A DNA stretch of 64,000 bases from UBA4732 sp002404095 (GTDB lineage Bacteria > Planctomycetota > Planctomycetia > Gemmatales > Gemmataceae). The notes under the pieces were generated by a model, which saw nothing but the letters and a program-made list of their open reading frames with translations, was not told where the DNA came from and did no database searches. Position numbers and translations under genes: made by a program. Shown piece by piece: positions 17,108-28,494 of the stretch (positions are counted from its first letter, which is position 1; the number at the start of each line of letters is the position of its first letter). The stretch lies in contig DAIPWT010000013.1 of assembly GCA_036783645.1 (NCBI GenBank), positions 1 through 64,000 of the forward strand, read 5' to 3'.

Positions 17108-18445
17108 ATGACGAACCCTCTGAAACCGGAAGTCGGCGGCGCATCGCGGCGCGACTTCCTCAAGACCACCACCGTCGCGGCAGGCGTCGCGGCGGCGGCG
17201 TCACTGTTTCCGTCCGGCGTCCACGCCGCCGGCAACGACGCCATCCGAGTCGGCCTGATCGGCTGCGGCGGTCGCGGCACCGGCGCCGCCGACAATGTGC
17301 TGCACTCCGCCCCCAACGTCTCCATCGTCGCCCTGGCCGATGCTTTCGGGGACCGGCTGAAAGACTGCCTCAATTTCCTGACGAGCAAGGCCGCCCAAGA
17401 GGACCGGGTCAAGGAGCTAGGCAACAAGGTGGAAATCCCTAAGGAGCGTTGCTTCGTCGGCCTGGACGCCTACCAGAAGCTGATCGAACAGTCGGACGTG
17501 AACTACATCATCCTGGCGACGCCGCCCGGCTTCCGACCGTATCACCTTCGGGCCGCCGTGGAATCCGGCAAGACGATCTTCACCGAGAAGCCGGTCGCCA
17601 CGGACGCGCCCGGCATCCGGGTGGTTTTGGAGGCGGCCAAAAATTCCGAGGCAAAAGGCCAGCACATCGTCTCCGGCACGCAGCGGCGCCATCAGCTCGG
17701 CTACCTCGAATCGATGAAGCGCATTCACGACGGCGAGATGGGCGACGTCACCTCCGGCCGCGCCTACTGGAACCAGGGCGTGCTATGGTTCAAGCCCCAC
17801 ACCAAGGACCAGACCGAAGTGCAGTACCAGATGCGTAATTGGTACAACTTCCCCTGGCTGTGCGGCGACCAAATCGTCGAGCAGCACATTCACAACCTGG
17901 ACGTGATAAACTGGGGCATCGGCAGTCACCCGATCCGGGCGACTGGCATGGGCGGCCGGCAGCGCAGCGTCCCGAACCCCGAGGACTACGGCGTCATCTT
18001 CGACCACTTCGCGACGGACTACGAATACGCCAACGGCGTTCACGTCCAGAGCATGTGCCGGCAGATCGACGGATGCCATAACGACGTTTCCGAGGCGCTG
18101 GTGGGCACGAAGGGCCAATGGCGCTCCGGCGGCTACAACCTCAATGGCAAGCCCGCTATCACCAAGGAACAGGAAAAAGGGGCGCAAGACCCCTACGTCC
18201 AGGAACACACCGACCTGATCGAGGCCGTGCGCTCGGGCAAACCGTTGAACGAACTGAATCGGGTGGCCGAGAGTACGATGACCTGCATCCTGGGCCGCAT
18301 GTCTAATTATACCGGCAAGTCCCTGACGTGGGAGCAGGCGCTCAACTCGAAAGAGCAGCTGATGCCGGAGCCGTCAAAGCTCGACTGGAACACGGAGCTG
18401 CCGAAGTGGGCCGTGGCCGTCCCCGGCAAGACGCCGTTCGCATGA
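17108..18445 (+). CDS. Gfo/Idh/MocA family oxidoreductase, Tat-exported
   Basis: 445 aa. Twin-arginine leader ASRRDFLKTTTVAAGVAAAAS, then the Rossmann motif VGLIGCGGRGTGA, then the conserved FTEKPVATDAPG (EKP motif) around residue 165, and the C-terminal substrate domain with QHIHNLDVINWGIGSHP. Family members are NAD(P)-dependent sugar or sugar-acid dehydrogenases; Tat-exported copies are numerous in planctomycetes and probably act in the periplasm on carbohydrate. AGGAG precedes the ATG by seven bases. Substrate unknown. Confidence 0.92.
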   Translation: MTNPLKPEVGGASRRDFLKTTTVAAGVAAAASLFPSGVHAAGNDAIRVGLIGCGGRGTGAADNVLHSAPNVSIVALADAFGDRLKDCLNFLTSKAAQEDRVKELGNKVEIPKERCFVGLDAYQKLIEQSDVNYIILATPPGFRPYHLRAAVESGKTIFTEKPVATDAPGIRVVLEAAKNSEAKGQHIVSGTQRRHQLGYLESMKRIHDGEMGDVTSGRAYWNQGVLWFKPHTKDQTEVQYQMRNWYNFPWLCGDQIVEQHIHNLDVINWGIGSHPIRATGMGGRQRSVPNPEDYGVIFDHFATDYEYANGVHVQSMCRQIDGCHNDVSEALVGTKGQWRSGGYNLNGKPAITKEQEKGAQDPYVQEHTDLIEAVRSGKPLNELNRVAESTMTCILGRMSNYTGKSLTWEQALNSKEQLMPEPSKLDWNTELPKWAVAVPGKTPFA

Positions 18446-18448
18446 GTC

Positions 18449-18531
18449 TTTGGCGAGCCGGGTCGCGTTAGCGCCCGGAGTTTCGGCGTCTGCGCGAAAC
18501 TCCGGGCGCTAACGCGACCCGGCTCGCCAAA
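18449..18531. repeat. Perfect 37-bp-arm palindrome
   Basis: Arms 18449-18485 and 18495-18531 are exact complements with a 9-base loop. The arm begins TTTGGCGAGCCGGGTCGCG. It starts three bases after the oxidoreductase stop and overlaps the last codons of the convergent gene ending at 18509, whose tail CLIWRAGSR is encoded by the element. Confidence 0.93.
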
Positions 18532-20365
18532 TTAGGCACACCGGTTGTTCCTCTCTCACGTATCCGGGGAGTGACAACTCGGCTTCCACCGAATAGGCGC
18601 GACGATCCCCGTCGCGCTCTCGGTATTCATACAGCGGACGTACGCCAGATGGTTTACGTTTCGCGTCCGCTGGGAAAGCGTAACACAGCGCCCCTTTTTC
18701 CTCCGGTTTACCAACGCGCAAGCCATTCTTCGACGCCAACACCGGAACAGAATCTACAAAAGCGCGATCCGGCGCGAAGAACGCCACTCGGCCCTCCTTC
18801 TTGGGCCGGATCATGCTAAACGTTTCGGGCGCGGCGCCCGTCGATAAGTCGTATACCGGCGCCGGTATGGCCAAACGCGGACTGGAAAGGTCCAATTTGT
18901 AGAGGATTTGGTTGTATTCGTAGCGCGGCGTCGCGTCGGGGTTGCCCGAGAATGTGTGCGTGTACGTCCCCTCGAAAAAGATCAGGCGGCCGCCGTCCTT
19001 GTCAAACATCGGATCTTGCTTGGGATTGTAAAAGCTGTAGTGGTTATGGGTCGCCACTTTGACCGCGTAGACCCACGGCCCGACCGGCGCGTCGGCCTCC
19101 GCGTACCAGACTTCGCCGAGATACGACGTATCGCCGGACTGCTGCACGGCGATCATTACCCAGCGCTTGCGATACTCATTCCAATAAACCGATCCAGCAT
19201 GGGCGAAAACTGGCTTATCGCTGTCGCGGTCCCGCAGTTGTAAAAGCCCTTCATCCATCTTCATCTTGCCGTCGGCGATGAACTTGGCCTGTTCCGCCGG
19301 CCCCACGGCGGGGGCGCCCTTTCTCCAGACGTAGTGCAGCCGTCCTTGCGCATCATAATCGAATTTCGGGTCGTCAAGGCTCGATCCTTCCTTGACACAG
19401 GTGTAGGATTCGTAATCGCCGGGGCGACGGAAGTGTTCAGGACTGGCGATTACGCGCGTCAGTGGATAGGGATTGGCGAAATAGACGTAATCGACGCCCT
19501 CCTCGACGCGGCGGAACGCGTGGCCCGACGGAAACGCCGGCGCCTTCATGTCCCAGTCGACCAGCTTTTCAAACGCTTCTTTGTCGTCGTCGAACACCGC
19601 CAGCCCGCGAGCGTAGACCTTCAGCGGCGGCTCCACTTTGACGTAAGAACCATAAAGCCGTTCGCGGCCGTCCGCGTCGGTCAATGGGACCAGCGCTGTC
19701 AGCCAGGTCGGCCCTTTACCGGGCATCCGCATCGTCTCTTTGGCGAAGCCCTTGGCGTCGGTGAAGTAAGCCAGATCGACGCCGGTTTCCGGGTCGAGGC
19801 CGCCGTGCGAAGGCAGTTCGGAGACGGCCCCAGGAACCTGGAAATTGCCGAGCGGATAGCCAGGGCGGTTGGTGTCGCCCCAGAACCAGTAAATCTTATT
19901 CCGATGGACCGCGTTCAGAACGGTGTCGGAGCCAAGAACCAGGCCATTTAGAACCGGCTCTCTCAGAGGAGTTTTATCACCGACAAGAACGCTGTCGGCG
20001 TAGACGCCGCCGCCCGTGAGACGGTAGAGGCGCTCGGCGATGTTGACTCGATGAATCTTCAATTTCGCGGCGCCGCCTGCAGTGACGTGGAGCGCGGCGC
20101 CACGGATGCCGAAGCCGTCTTTAGGATACTCGTAGCCGTGGCTGGCGACATAGAAGAAGACGTCTTTTTCCATCAGCCCCGGCTCGCGGAAGGCGACGAC
20201 GCCGTTGCTGTCGGTGAAATAGCGAAGGTCGTTGACGGTGCGCAGCTCGACCAGCGGTACGCCGTGCCCCGTCTCGTCGTCCACTACCTTGACGGCGAAG
20301 TATTTGTTGGCGTCGTCCGGCGCCGCGTGAAACACGGATGCGGAGAGCAATAGCGCGGTGAACAC
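18509..20365 (-). CDS. Large exported protein, probable beta-propeller
   Basis: 618 aa. GTG start with an AAAGGGG ribosome site and a short signal peptide (MFTALLLSASVFHA). The N-terminal 100 residues look like a carboxypeptidase-regulatory-type beta-sandwich (FAVKVVDDETGHGVPLVELRT). The rest contains repeated blade-like strings (KIYWFWGDTNRPG, GSVYWNEYRKRWVMIAVQ, GPWVYAVKVATHNHYSFYNPKQ) resembling five-bladed propellers of the glycosidase/DUF4185 type. No catalytic assignment is possible. The final nine residues lie in the palindrome at 18449-18531, so the natural C-terminus may have been replaced. Confidence 0.75.
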   Translation of the reverse strand: MFTALLLSASVFHAAPDDANKYFAVKVVDDETGHGVPLVELRTVNDLRYFTDSNGVVAFREPGLMEKDVFFYVASHGYEYPKDGFGIRGAALHVTAGGAAKLKIHRVNIAERLYRLTGGGVYADSVLVGDKTPLREPVLNGLVLGSDTVLNAVHRNKIYWFWGDTNRPGYPLGNFQVPGAVSELPSHGGLDPETGVDLAYFTDAKGFAKETMRMPGKGPTWLTALVPLTDADGRERLYGSYVKVEPPLKVYARGLAVFDDDKEAFEKLVDWDMKAPAFPSGHAFRRVEEGVDYVYFANPYPLTRVIASPEHFRRPGDYESYTCVKEGSSLDDPKFDYDAQGRLHYVWRKGAPAVGPAEQAKFIADGKMKMDEGLLQLRDRDSDKPVFAHAGSVYWNEYRKRWVMIAVQQSGDTSYLGEVWYAEADAPVGPWVYAVKVATHNHYSFYNPKQDPMFDKDGGRLIFFEGTYTHTFSGNPDATPRYEYNQILYKLDLSSPRLAIPAPVYDLSTGAAPETFSMIRPKKEGRVAFFAPDRAFVDSVPVLASKNGLRVGKPEEKGALCYAFPADAKRKPSGVRPLYEYRERDGDRRAYSVEAELSLPGYVREEQPVCLIWRAGSR

Positions 20366-20448
20366 GACCAGCCCCTTTCATAGGAGAGAATGCCGACGAT
20401 TCGTACAAAAGGCGCAAGAGACGATCTACGATAGAATAGGGAGAAGTG

Positions 20449-20796
20449 ATGGCGTCCGGCCTAAGCACACCACCGCCACCGCCGACGATCCATGAGGCTT
20501 CCCTGGCATCGGGCGCTTCAGGAGTGGTCGTTCGCGGCATTGAGATTGATTTCAATGCCGCGACGGCCTTGCGAAGGGCAGGAAAGAATGTCGTAATATG
20601 CGGCGACGACTTGGGCGCCAACCGCGGCCTGGCGCGCAAGATTGAAGCGGCGGTAGGTCCGGCCATTCGTGGGGCGCCTCATCGCCGGAGTGCGGGGCCA
20701 AGGGCTTTGCCGCACTTTCAACAACACGATCGTGCCCACGAAGGCCATACTTTCTACGAAACTCCCAATCGAAAGGCGGCTAGGAGAAAGCCATGA
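20449..20796 (+). CDS. Small basic protein, first copy of duplicated cassette
   Basis: 115 aa. Pro-rich start (STPPPPPTIHEA), a central segment GKNVVICGDDLGANRGLARKIEAAVGP, a basic loop, and the conserved end ALPHFQQHDRAHEGHTFYET followed by Lys/Arg. The paralogue at 21498 keeps the same three blocks. No family recognised; the His-rich LPHF/LPHLH and GHTFYE ends resemble C-terminal modules of secreted toxins, but this is a resemblance only. ATG 20449 has AGGGAG five bases upstream. Its stop overlaps the ATG of the next gene (ATGA), so the two are translationally coupled. Confidence 0.7.
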   Translation: MASGLSTPPPPPTIHEASLASGASGVVVRGIEIDFNAATALRRAGKNVVICGDDLGANRGLARKIEAAVGPAIRGAPHRRSAGPRALPHFQQHDRAHEGHTFYETPNRKAARRKP

Positions 20797-21329
20797 AGTA
20801 CTTCACGCGCGAGCGCTACTTGGCGTTCCAGAATTTTGACGATGCCGCGATGGACGCCGCCGACGACGAATGGGAAAACGCGACGGATCGCTACGAAGCC
20901 TATTTACAGACGATCCGTCCCGATATGCCTGAATCGGTTCGCCAGTTGGAAGACGGCTTTTACTTCCACGATGCGCGGGTACTCAGCATGGGCCGGCGCG
21001 ACGAAACATTCGTTATCTCGTTGCAACTTGACGTTCCGCCCAACGAACTGCTCACCATTACCTACGCCCTCGCCGGATCGCCGGAGGTAAATAAGGAACC
21101 GTTTGCCGACGGGAAAGACACCCCCTCGCCTTGGTGGCTGTATGAGGAGATCGAACAGGTCGGGGCAGGCGACCGAAAGCACTTCGTCCATTCGATCCTG
21201 TTCAGCAACGGTTGGGAAATATCGCTGCCATTCAGCGACGTGCAGGTGAGCCGGGCGGAGCCGGTCTACCCGTTGCCCGGTACGGTGTTCGTGCCCGCGT
21301 CCACGCCGGCCGTCGCTCCGTCCGCATAG
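20793..21329 (+). CDS. DUF4085 family protein, first copy
   Basis: 178 aa. It starts MKYFTRERYLAFQNFDDAA, the hallmark beginning of DUF4085 proteins, which are cytoplasmic and of unknown function. The middle has the conserved HDARVLSMGRRDETFVISLQLD block and HSILFSNGWEISLPFSDVQVS near the end; the last 20 residues form a Pro/Ala tail almost identical to the paralogue. Coupled by a 4-base overlap to the small gene upstream, suggesting the two products work as a pair (for example effector and inhibitor, an inference). Confidence 0.78.
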   Translation: MKYFTRERYLAFQNFDDAAMDAADDEWENATDRYEAYLQTIRPDMPESVRQLEDGFYFHDARVLSMGRRDETFVISLQLDVPPNELLTITYALAGSPEVNKEPFADGKDTPSPWWLYEEIEQVGAGDRKHFVHSILFSNGWEISLPFSDVQVSRAEPVYPLPGTVFVPASTPAVAPSA

Positions 21330-21497
21330 CACAGCCGCCCCGCGATTTTCCCCTCCCTTTCCTTGACAACGGTATTCCGCTCGCCGAAAATGTTGCTGAT
21401 CCGGTGGCCGCGTGCGGCGCGGCGGCTCTTTCCTTACAAGCCAGGCGATTCGTACAAAAGGCGCATTGGTCTAGCGACGATAGGATAGGGAGAAGGG

Positions 21498-21839
21498 ATG
21501 CCGTCCGGCCCAAGCACACCACCAGTCCCGACGATTCACGAAGCGGAGCGGGAGTCGGGGCCGTCCGGCGCCGTACTTCGCGGACCACTCATTGAAATGG
21601 CGGCAGCTGTGGCGCGGAGAAAGGCCGGACAAGACGTTGTTGTGTGTGGGTCGGACGTTGACGCCAACCGAAGATTGGCGTACCAGATCGAAGCGACGGT
21701 CGGCCCGGCTACGCGGCCCCAGTTCCCGCATACGAGTGCGGGGCCGATGTCGCTGCCTCATCTGCATCAGCGGAACCGCTCGCCGGATGGACATACCTTC
21801 TACGAAGCGGACAAACGAAAGACAAAGAAAAAGCCATGA
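21498..21839 (+). CDS. Small basic protein, second copy of duplicated cassette
   Basis: 113 aa, paralogue of the gene at 20449: PPVPTIHEA, GQDVVVCGSDVDANRRLAYQIEATVGPATR, and SLPHLHQRNRSPDGHTFYEADKRK. About half of the residues are shared, with the C-terminal block best kept. Same AGGGAGAAG leader and same ATGA overlap with the DUF4085 gene downstream. Function unknown. Confidence 0.7.
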   Translation: MPSGPSTPPVPTIHEAERESGPSGAVLRGPLIEMAAAVARRKAGQDVVVCGSDVDANRRLAYQIEATVGPATRPQFPHTSAGPMSLPHLHQRNRSPDGHTFYEADKRKTKKKP

Positions 21840-22372
21840 AATACTTCACGCGCGATCTTATCGAACACTACGGTTGCTTGGACGACGAAGCTGTGTTCCG
21901 GAGCGCCGAGGCGGAGTGGGAGGCGAGACTTGCTCGCTATGAGGCGGGGCTAAAGTCTATTGAGCCGGAACTGCCCGAACATATCCGCGTTTTCACCCGT
22001 CTTCTGCTGCACGACGCGATAGTCTGGAGCATCGCTCGTCAGGGTGACAAGCTTATCATGGTTCTACGCAAAGATGTACCCCCTAAAGATGTAGTCATTC
22101 TCACCTACACCCTGATCGAAGAGCCGGTCATCGATCGGGACGCGCTTTCCCCCGACTACCGGGGCGAGGTAATGGACTACAAGTACGACGAATTCGAATT
22201 GATCCGTGACTGCGGCCAGCGGACTTATGCGCAATCCATCCTCTTCGGCAACGGCTGGGAAATGTCGCTGCGCTTCAGTGACGTGCAGGTGAGCTTGGCG
22301 CAGCTGGTCTATCCGTTGCCCGGTACGGTATTCGTCCCCGCTTCCGCCCCGGCCGTTGCCCCCTCCGCATAG
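21836..22372 (+). CDS. DUF4085 family protein, second copy
   Basis: 178 aa. MKYFTRDLIEHYGCLDDEAVF start, HDAIVWSIARQGDKLIMVLRKD core and the end QSILFGNGWEMSLRFSDVQVS, followed by a tail nearly identical in protein and DNA to copy 1. The middle is only moderately similar to copy 1, so the copies have diverged in the part likely to give specificity. Coupled to the small gene upstream. Confidence 0.78.
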   Translation: MKYFTRDLIEHYGCLDDEAVFRSAEAEWEARLARYEAGLKSIEPELPEHIRVFTRLLLHDAIVWSIARQGDKLIMVLRKDVPPKDVVILTYTLIEEPVIDRDALSPDYRGEVMDYKYDEFELIRDCGQRTYAQSILFGNGWEMSLRFSDVQVSLAQLVYPLPGTVFVPASAPAVAPSA

Positions 22373-22524
22373 CACAGGCTTCGCCCCGCGATATTCACCT
22401 CTACTTCCTTGACAATGCCGTTCCGCTCGCCGAAAATGTCGCTTATCCGGTGTCCGCGTGTTCCGTCGTTGCGGCGCGGCGGCTCATTTCCACTAAGCCG
22501 GGCGTCTCCGGCGGAGGTTCGTCC

Positions 22525-23352
22525 ATGTTTCGTCCACGTGGGTTGTGGTTCACCAGCGTCGTCGCAATCTTGGCGCTGTCGGCAGCGCCGGCCCGGGGCG
22601 ACGACTCCTGGGTTGGCAAGCGCGTCATAATGAAACATGGCGGCGTGACAATCGGCCACACCGACAAAAACGACCAGGAGGTCGTTGACGCGACGCTCGA
22701 TGATATGGAGTACAAAGTTGAGCAAGAAAAGGGGAAGTGGATCAAGGTCCGTGAGCGCGGCGTCTCTGGTTGGTTCGCCAAAGCCGACGCGGTGCTGCTG
22801 GAAGACGCCGTGGATTATTTCACCGATCGCATCCGCGACAATCCCAGCGACTATTACGCTTTTGCCTGTCGTGGCTACGCATGGCGGCAGAAAGGCGAAT
22901 TGGGCATTGCAATCAAGGACTATAATGAGGCAATTCGCCTCGATCCGAAATGGGCCGCGTGGCGTATCTGTCGGGGCGTTGCTTGGTACCACAAGAAGGA
23001 ATACGACAAAGCCATCGCCGATTACAACGAGGCCATCCGGCTTGACCCCAAGTTCGCCGAAGCCTTCTCTAACAAAGCATGGCTCTTAGCCACTTGTCCG
23101 GATGACAAGGTTCGCGATGGAAAGAAAGCGGTCGAGGCGGGCAAGCGCGCCTGCGAGCTGACCGACTACAAGAGCGCCAACGACCTCGAAAATCTCGCGG
23201 CCGCCTGCGCCGAAGCGGGCGAATTTGATGACGCTGTCAAGTGGCAGAGGAAAGCGCTTGAGGACGCCGACTACACGAAGCAAAACGGCGGCGACGCCCG
23301 CAAGTACCTCAAGCTCTACGAAGACCATAAGCCGTACCATGAGGAGAAGTGA
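22525..23352 (+). CDS. Secreted SH3-like / TPR protein
   Basis: 275 aa. Signal peptide (FTSVVAILALSAAPARG), an SH3-like segment (residues about 28-95, WVGKRVIMKHGGVTIGHTD ... GWFAKADAVLLED), then TPRs from about 97: DYYAFACRGYAWRQKGELGIAIKDYNEAIRLDPK and a second copy ending YDKAIADYNEAIRLDPK. The ATG has GGAGG seven bases upstream. Such proteins are common exported adaptors in planctomycetes. It begins directly after the tail of the second duplicated cassette, whose tail runs into its leader. Confidence 0.82.
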   Translation: MFRPRGLWFTSVVAILALSAAPARGDDSWVGKRVIMKHGGVTIGHTDKNDQEVVDATLDDMEYKVEQEKGKWIKVRERGVSGWFAKADAVLLEDAVDYFTDRIRDNPSDYYAFACRGYAWRQKGELGIAIKDYNEAIRLDPKWAAWRICRGVAWYHKKEYDKAIADYNEAIRLDPKFAEAFSNKAWLLATCPDDKVRDGKKAVEAGKRACELTDYKSANDLENLAAACAEAGEFDDAVKWQRKALEDADYTKQNGGDARKYLKLYEDHKPYHEEK

Positions 23353-23438
23353 AGCTCATCCCGATACGTCTGGATGCACGTTGTCCTTAGCGCGGCAATC
23401 AGCTTGAATAGGGATGAGAGAACTGAGGAGAACCACAG

Positions 23439-23720
23439 ATGCCGACGCTTATCGTAGAAGACGTGCCGCCGGAAGTATACGAACGCCTGCAACGACGGGC
23501 GGCGGTCGAGAAGCGGACTTTGCCGCAAGAAATGTTGCACTTGCTGCAGCAGGCGTTGCGGGAAGAGGATAATCCGCCTCCTCGTTTGCCGGATTTCATT
23601 CCTAACGAGGAAATCTCCGCGCCTTTCGATTTGCCGCGGTCTAGTCAGCCAATGTATGTGGGCGTCTATGACGGCTCGCCGCGCTTACCGGACCCGTTTT
23701 CTTCTGACTTGGTGCAATGA
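23439..23720 (+). CDS. Ribbon-helix-helix antitoxin-like protein
   Basis: 93 aa. The N-terminal 45 residues (PTLIVEDVPPEVYERLQRRAAVEKRTLPQEML) match FitA/VapB-type RHH DNA-binding antitoxins, with the strand, the P-E-V-Y-E-R-L helix and the second helix; a Pro-rich tail follows. Strong GAGGAG ribosome site. The stop overlaps the next ATG (ATGA). No PIN toxin is recognisable downstream; the overlapping gene of unknown family takes that position. Confidence 0.75.
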   Translation: MPTLIVEDVPPEVYERLQRRAAVEKRTLPQEMLHLLQQALREEDNPPPRLPDFIPNEEISAPFDLPRSSQPMYVGVYDGSPRLPDPFSSDLVQ

Positions 23721-24073
23721 AGGAGTTGGCGGCTATGTCCACGGTTCCTATCCACCGCACTTCCGTACTTCTTCCAACGGAGAGTGTCGAGCAGAAATTT
23801 CAGCGCCTTGCAGCCGCTTGGCGCGCCGAAACAGCCTACGTCTCCTCCACCAGCGATCTAGTCGCTCATCCCGCGTTTCAGGAAATCGTCGGGATGGGGT
23901 CTGTAGTCGTCCCTCTCTTGTTGCGCGAACTGGAAAGCCGCACCGGCCATTGGCACCGTGCGCTCCGCCGGATTACCGGCGTCGATCCCGCGGCGCCGGC
24001 GGATCGAGGGAATATGGACAAGACGACCGCCGCCTGGCTTCGCTGGGGCAAGGAGCAGGGTTACGAATGGTAG
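23717..24073 (+). CDS. Hypothetical protein between antitoxin and DUF7689-like gene
   Basis: 118 aa, cytoplasmic. Helical N-terminal part (SVEQKFQRLAAAWRAETAYVSSTSDLVAHPAFQEIVGMG), then VVPLLLRELESRTGHWHRALRRITGVDP and a Trp-rich end. The composition and the pairing with a DUF7689-like partner recur in planctomycetes and cyanobacteria as far as known from memory; no function is known. Overlaps both neighbours by 4 and 7 bases, so all three genes form one coupled operon. Confidence 0.65.
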   Translation: MKELAAMSTVPIHRTSVLLPTESVEQKFQRLAAAWRAETAYVSSTSDLVAHPAFQEIVGMGSVVVPLLLRELESRTGHWHRALRRITGVDPAAPADRGNMDKTTAAWLRWGKEQGYEW

Positions 24074-24549
24074 AGTCTCCTCTGGACGACGCGTTTCCCG
24101 GCCTCCGGGGTCAACCGTTCGAGATCAAGAGTCCAAGAGACGACGCCTACAACTGCATTGCATGGGCCGCAGGCGACAACCGTAACTGGTGGTGGCCGAG
24201 TCCGGATCAAGAGGATCATTGGCCCGAAGGCGTCGCTCGCGTCGAAACCGTAGACGCCTTCCGTGATGCTTTCGCCTCGCTCGGTTACGTCGAATGCCAA
24301 CACGACCAACTCGAAGCGGGTTACGAAAAGATTGCCGTCTTCTCTCTTGCCGGCAAGCCCAAGCACGCAGCGCGCCAGCTTCCTACCGGCCTTTGGGCCA
24401 GTAAGCTCGGCCTGATGGAAGACATCGAACACGCCCTTTATGCTCTGACCGGAACGGAATACGGGTCGGTCGCGTTGGTTATGAAACGCCGGCTGCCAAT
24501 CTCACCCGCGCCAGCCGACGCCCCTATCCCGCCCCCTCAATCCCGATAG
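24067..24549 (+). CDS. DUF7689-like protein
   Basis: 160 aa. The diagnostic segment is RDDAYNCIAWAAGDNRNWWWP (positions in residues about 22-42), with a following VETVDAFRDAFASLGYVECQ and KIAVFSLAGKPKHAARQLPTGLWASKLG. This fold looks like a papain-like or NlpC-type small domain (Cys in NCIAWA, His in KHAARQ), a guess from motif order. ATG 24067 overlaps the upstream stop by 7 bases. Third gene of the coupled operon beginning at 23439. Confidence 0.65.
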   Translation: MVESPLDDAFPGLRGQPFEIKSPRDDAYNCIAWAAGDNRNWWWPSPDQEDHWPEGVARVETVDAFRDAFASLGYVECQHDQLEAGYEKIAVFSLAGKPKHAARQLPTGLWASKLGLMEDIEHALYALTGTEYGSVALVMKRRLPISPAPADAPIPPPQSR

Positions 24550-24614
24550 AATGCATATAGACAGAACCAGCCATGCGTCGGGGTCGTCGTTCGCGGATCG
24601 TGGAGGCCAGTGCC

Positions 24615-27401
<2,787 letters not shown>

Positions 27402-27407
27402 CCAGCA

Positions 27408-27671
27408 GTGACTCATAGCGCACGTTACATCAAGATCGTGGAATGGTCCGAGGAGGACGGCGCGTTTGTCGGCCAGTGTCCAGGGGTGATCGGCCCGTGC
27501 TGCCACGGCCCGGACGAGGCCGCGGTTTACCGGGAACTTTGCGTGATTGTGTCTGAATGGCTAGAGTTGGCCGTCCAGGATGGGACGCCGCTTCCTCCCC
27601 CTACCGCCGGCGTCGGCGCTGCACAGAAAATCGCCGAACCACTCGCCGCGGTAGGCCGGCCGCGCGAATAA
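27408..27671 (+). CDS. HicB-like antitoxin
   Basis: 87 aa, GTG start seven bases after aceE. RYIKIVEWSEEDGAFVGQCPGVIG and GPDEAAVYRELCVIVSEWLELA match the HicB partial RNase-H fold (strand-strand-helix). No HicA partner is adjacent. The C-terminus ends in GRPRE and its DNA is the first copy of the 30-bp gene-end repeat. Confidence 0.7.
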   Translation: MTHSARYIKIVEWSEEDGAFVGQCPGVIGPCCHGPDEAAVYRELCVIVSEWLELAVQDGTPLPPPTAGVGAAQKIAEPLAAVGRPRE

Positions 27672-27746
27672 CCGCTGCGCGCCATTGCGCTTTTCTGCGC
27701 GCGAGCCGGCTGTTGAGCGGGGTGTTCGGCGGCGGAGGGGACAGGA

Positions 27747-28034
27747 ATGAAGGCTCCCCGGACGCTCAAAGAGGTCGATCTGCCGGGACGCATCCGAGCC
27801 GCCGGCGGAGCGAATCTGAAAGTGGCCGGCGAATTCTTCGGCTGGGAGCCGGCCAGCGTTGCCAAGACGGCAGCCGACTTCACGAAGGACCAATTGCTTG
27901 CTCGTGGCTGGACAAAGGAGCGGCTTTTGGATGCCGCCGAGGGCTACGAGTACATTGCCAGGATTACGCCGAACAACCCGAGCGCGGCGGGGCGGGCCGG
28001 TCAACTGCGGGAGATCGCCAAGCTGCTCGACTGA
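27747..28034 (+). CDS. Small hypothetical protein
   Basis: 95 aa with a GGAGGGG ribosome site. Mostly helical: VAGEFFGWEPASVAKTAADFTKDQLLARGWTKERLLDAAEGYEYIARITPNNPSAAGRAGQLREIAKLL. No signal peptide, no family recognised. The GWTKERLLDAAEGYEYI block resembles end modules of polymorphic-toxin-type proteins only loosely. Ten bases separate it from the next gene, so both are probably co-transcribed. Confidence 0.65.
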   Translation: MKAPRTLKEVDLPGRIRAAGGANLKVAGEFFGWEPASVAKTAADFTKDQLLARGWTKERLLDAAEGYEYIARITPNNPSAAGRAGQLREIAKLLD

Positions 28035-28044
28035 GGAGAAAGCA

Positions 28045-28386
28045 ATGACTCACCATAACCGGTTTATCATCGACAACCACTCGGCCGACTCGCTAGCGCT
28101 CTACATCGAGCCGGAGGGCGCTTTCTTCCCACTGGCCCCAGGAGAAGAAGTGTCCGTCAGTGATGAGTTCACAACGTCGCCCGTGACCATCAGACTTACC
28201 GCCTCCGCTAAAGGCGAGCCGATCCTTTCGATCTGGCCGGGAGACGGCGAGGTCCGAGTGGAAAAGGACGGCGTGGATGTTTTCGACCTGCTTCAAAGGG
28301 CGTCGGAGTCTCATACGGCGTACCAACAACACGGCCCGCCCGCCTTCGCGGACCCAGCCGCCGCGGCAGACCGGCCGCGCGATTGA
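28045..28386 (+). CDS. Small beta-rich hypothetical protein
   Basis: 113 aa, GAGGAG ribosome site. RFIIDNHSADSLALYIEPEGAFFPLAPGEEVSVSDEF is predicted beta structure, then ILSIWPGDGEVRVEKDGVDVFDLLQ, and a disordered C-terminus ending DRPRD, encoded by the second gene-end repeat. No family recognised. Similar small beta proteins occur as immunity proteins, which would suit the context, but nothing proves it. Confidence 0.65.
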   Translation: MTHHNRFIIDNHSADSLALYIEPEGAFFPLAPGEEVSVSDEFTTSPVTIRLTASAKGEPILSIWPGDGEVRVEKDGVDVFDLLQRASESHTAYQQHGPPAFADPAAAADRPRD

Positions 28387-28494
28387 CGCTCTCGCGGCTC
28401 GGCGTCCGCAGTCCCTTAGACAGACTTGCATGAGAGCGTCGGCGGCGAGTGCGTTCGCGGCGCATCCTATCCCGGCGATCAGGAAAGGATAGGC

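Larger units (their letters stand above)
20398..22503. repeat. Tandem duplication of a 1.05-kb two-gene unit
   Basis: Unit 1 is about 20398-21446 and unit 2 about 21447-22503. Each begins GATTCGTACAAAAGGCGCA, has an A/G-rich AGGGAGAAG ribosome site, a small gene, an overlapping DUF4085 gene and a shared 120-base tail containing TTCCGCTCGCCGAAAATGT. Proteins have diverged in the middle while the 5' leaders and 3' ends stayed nearly identical. Confidence 0.92.

Noticed and set aside
20446..22372. Named toxin-immunity system
   Set aside because: No catalytic motif of a known toxin is visible; the pairing is suggestive only.
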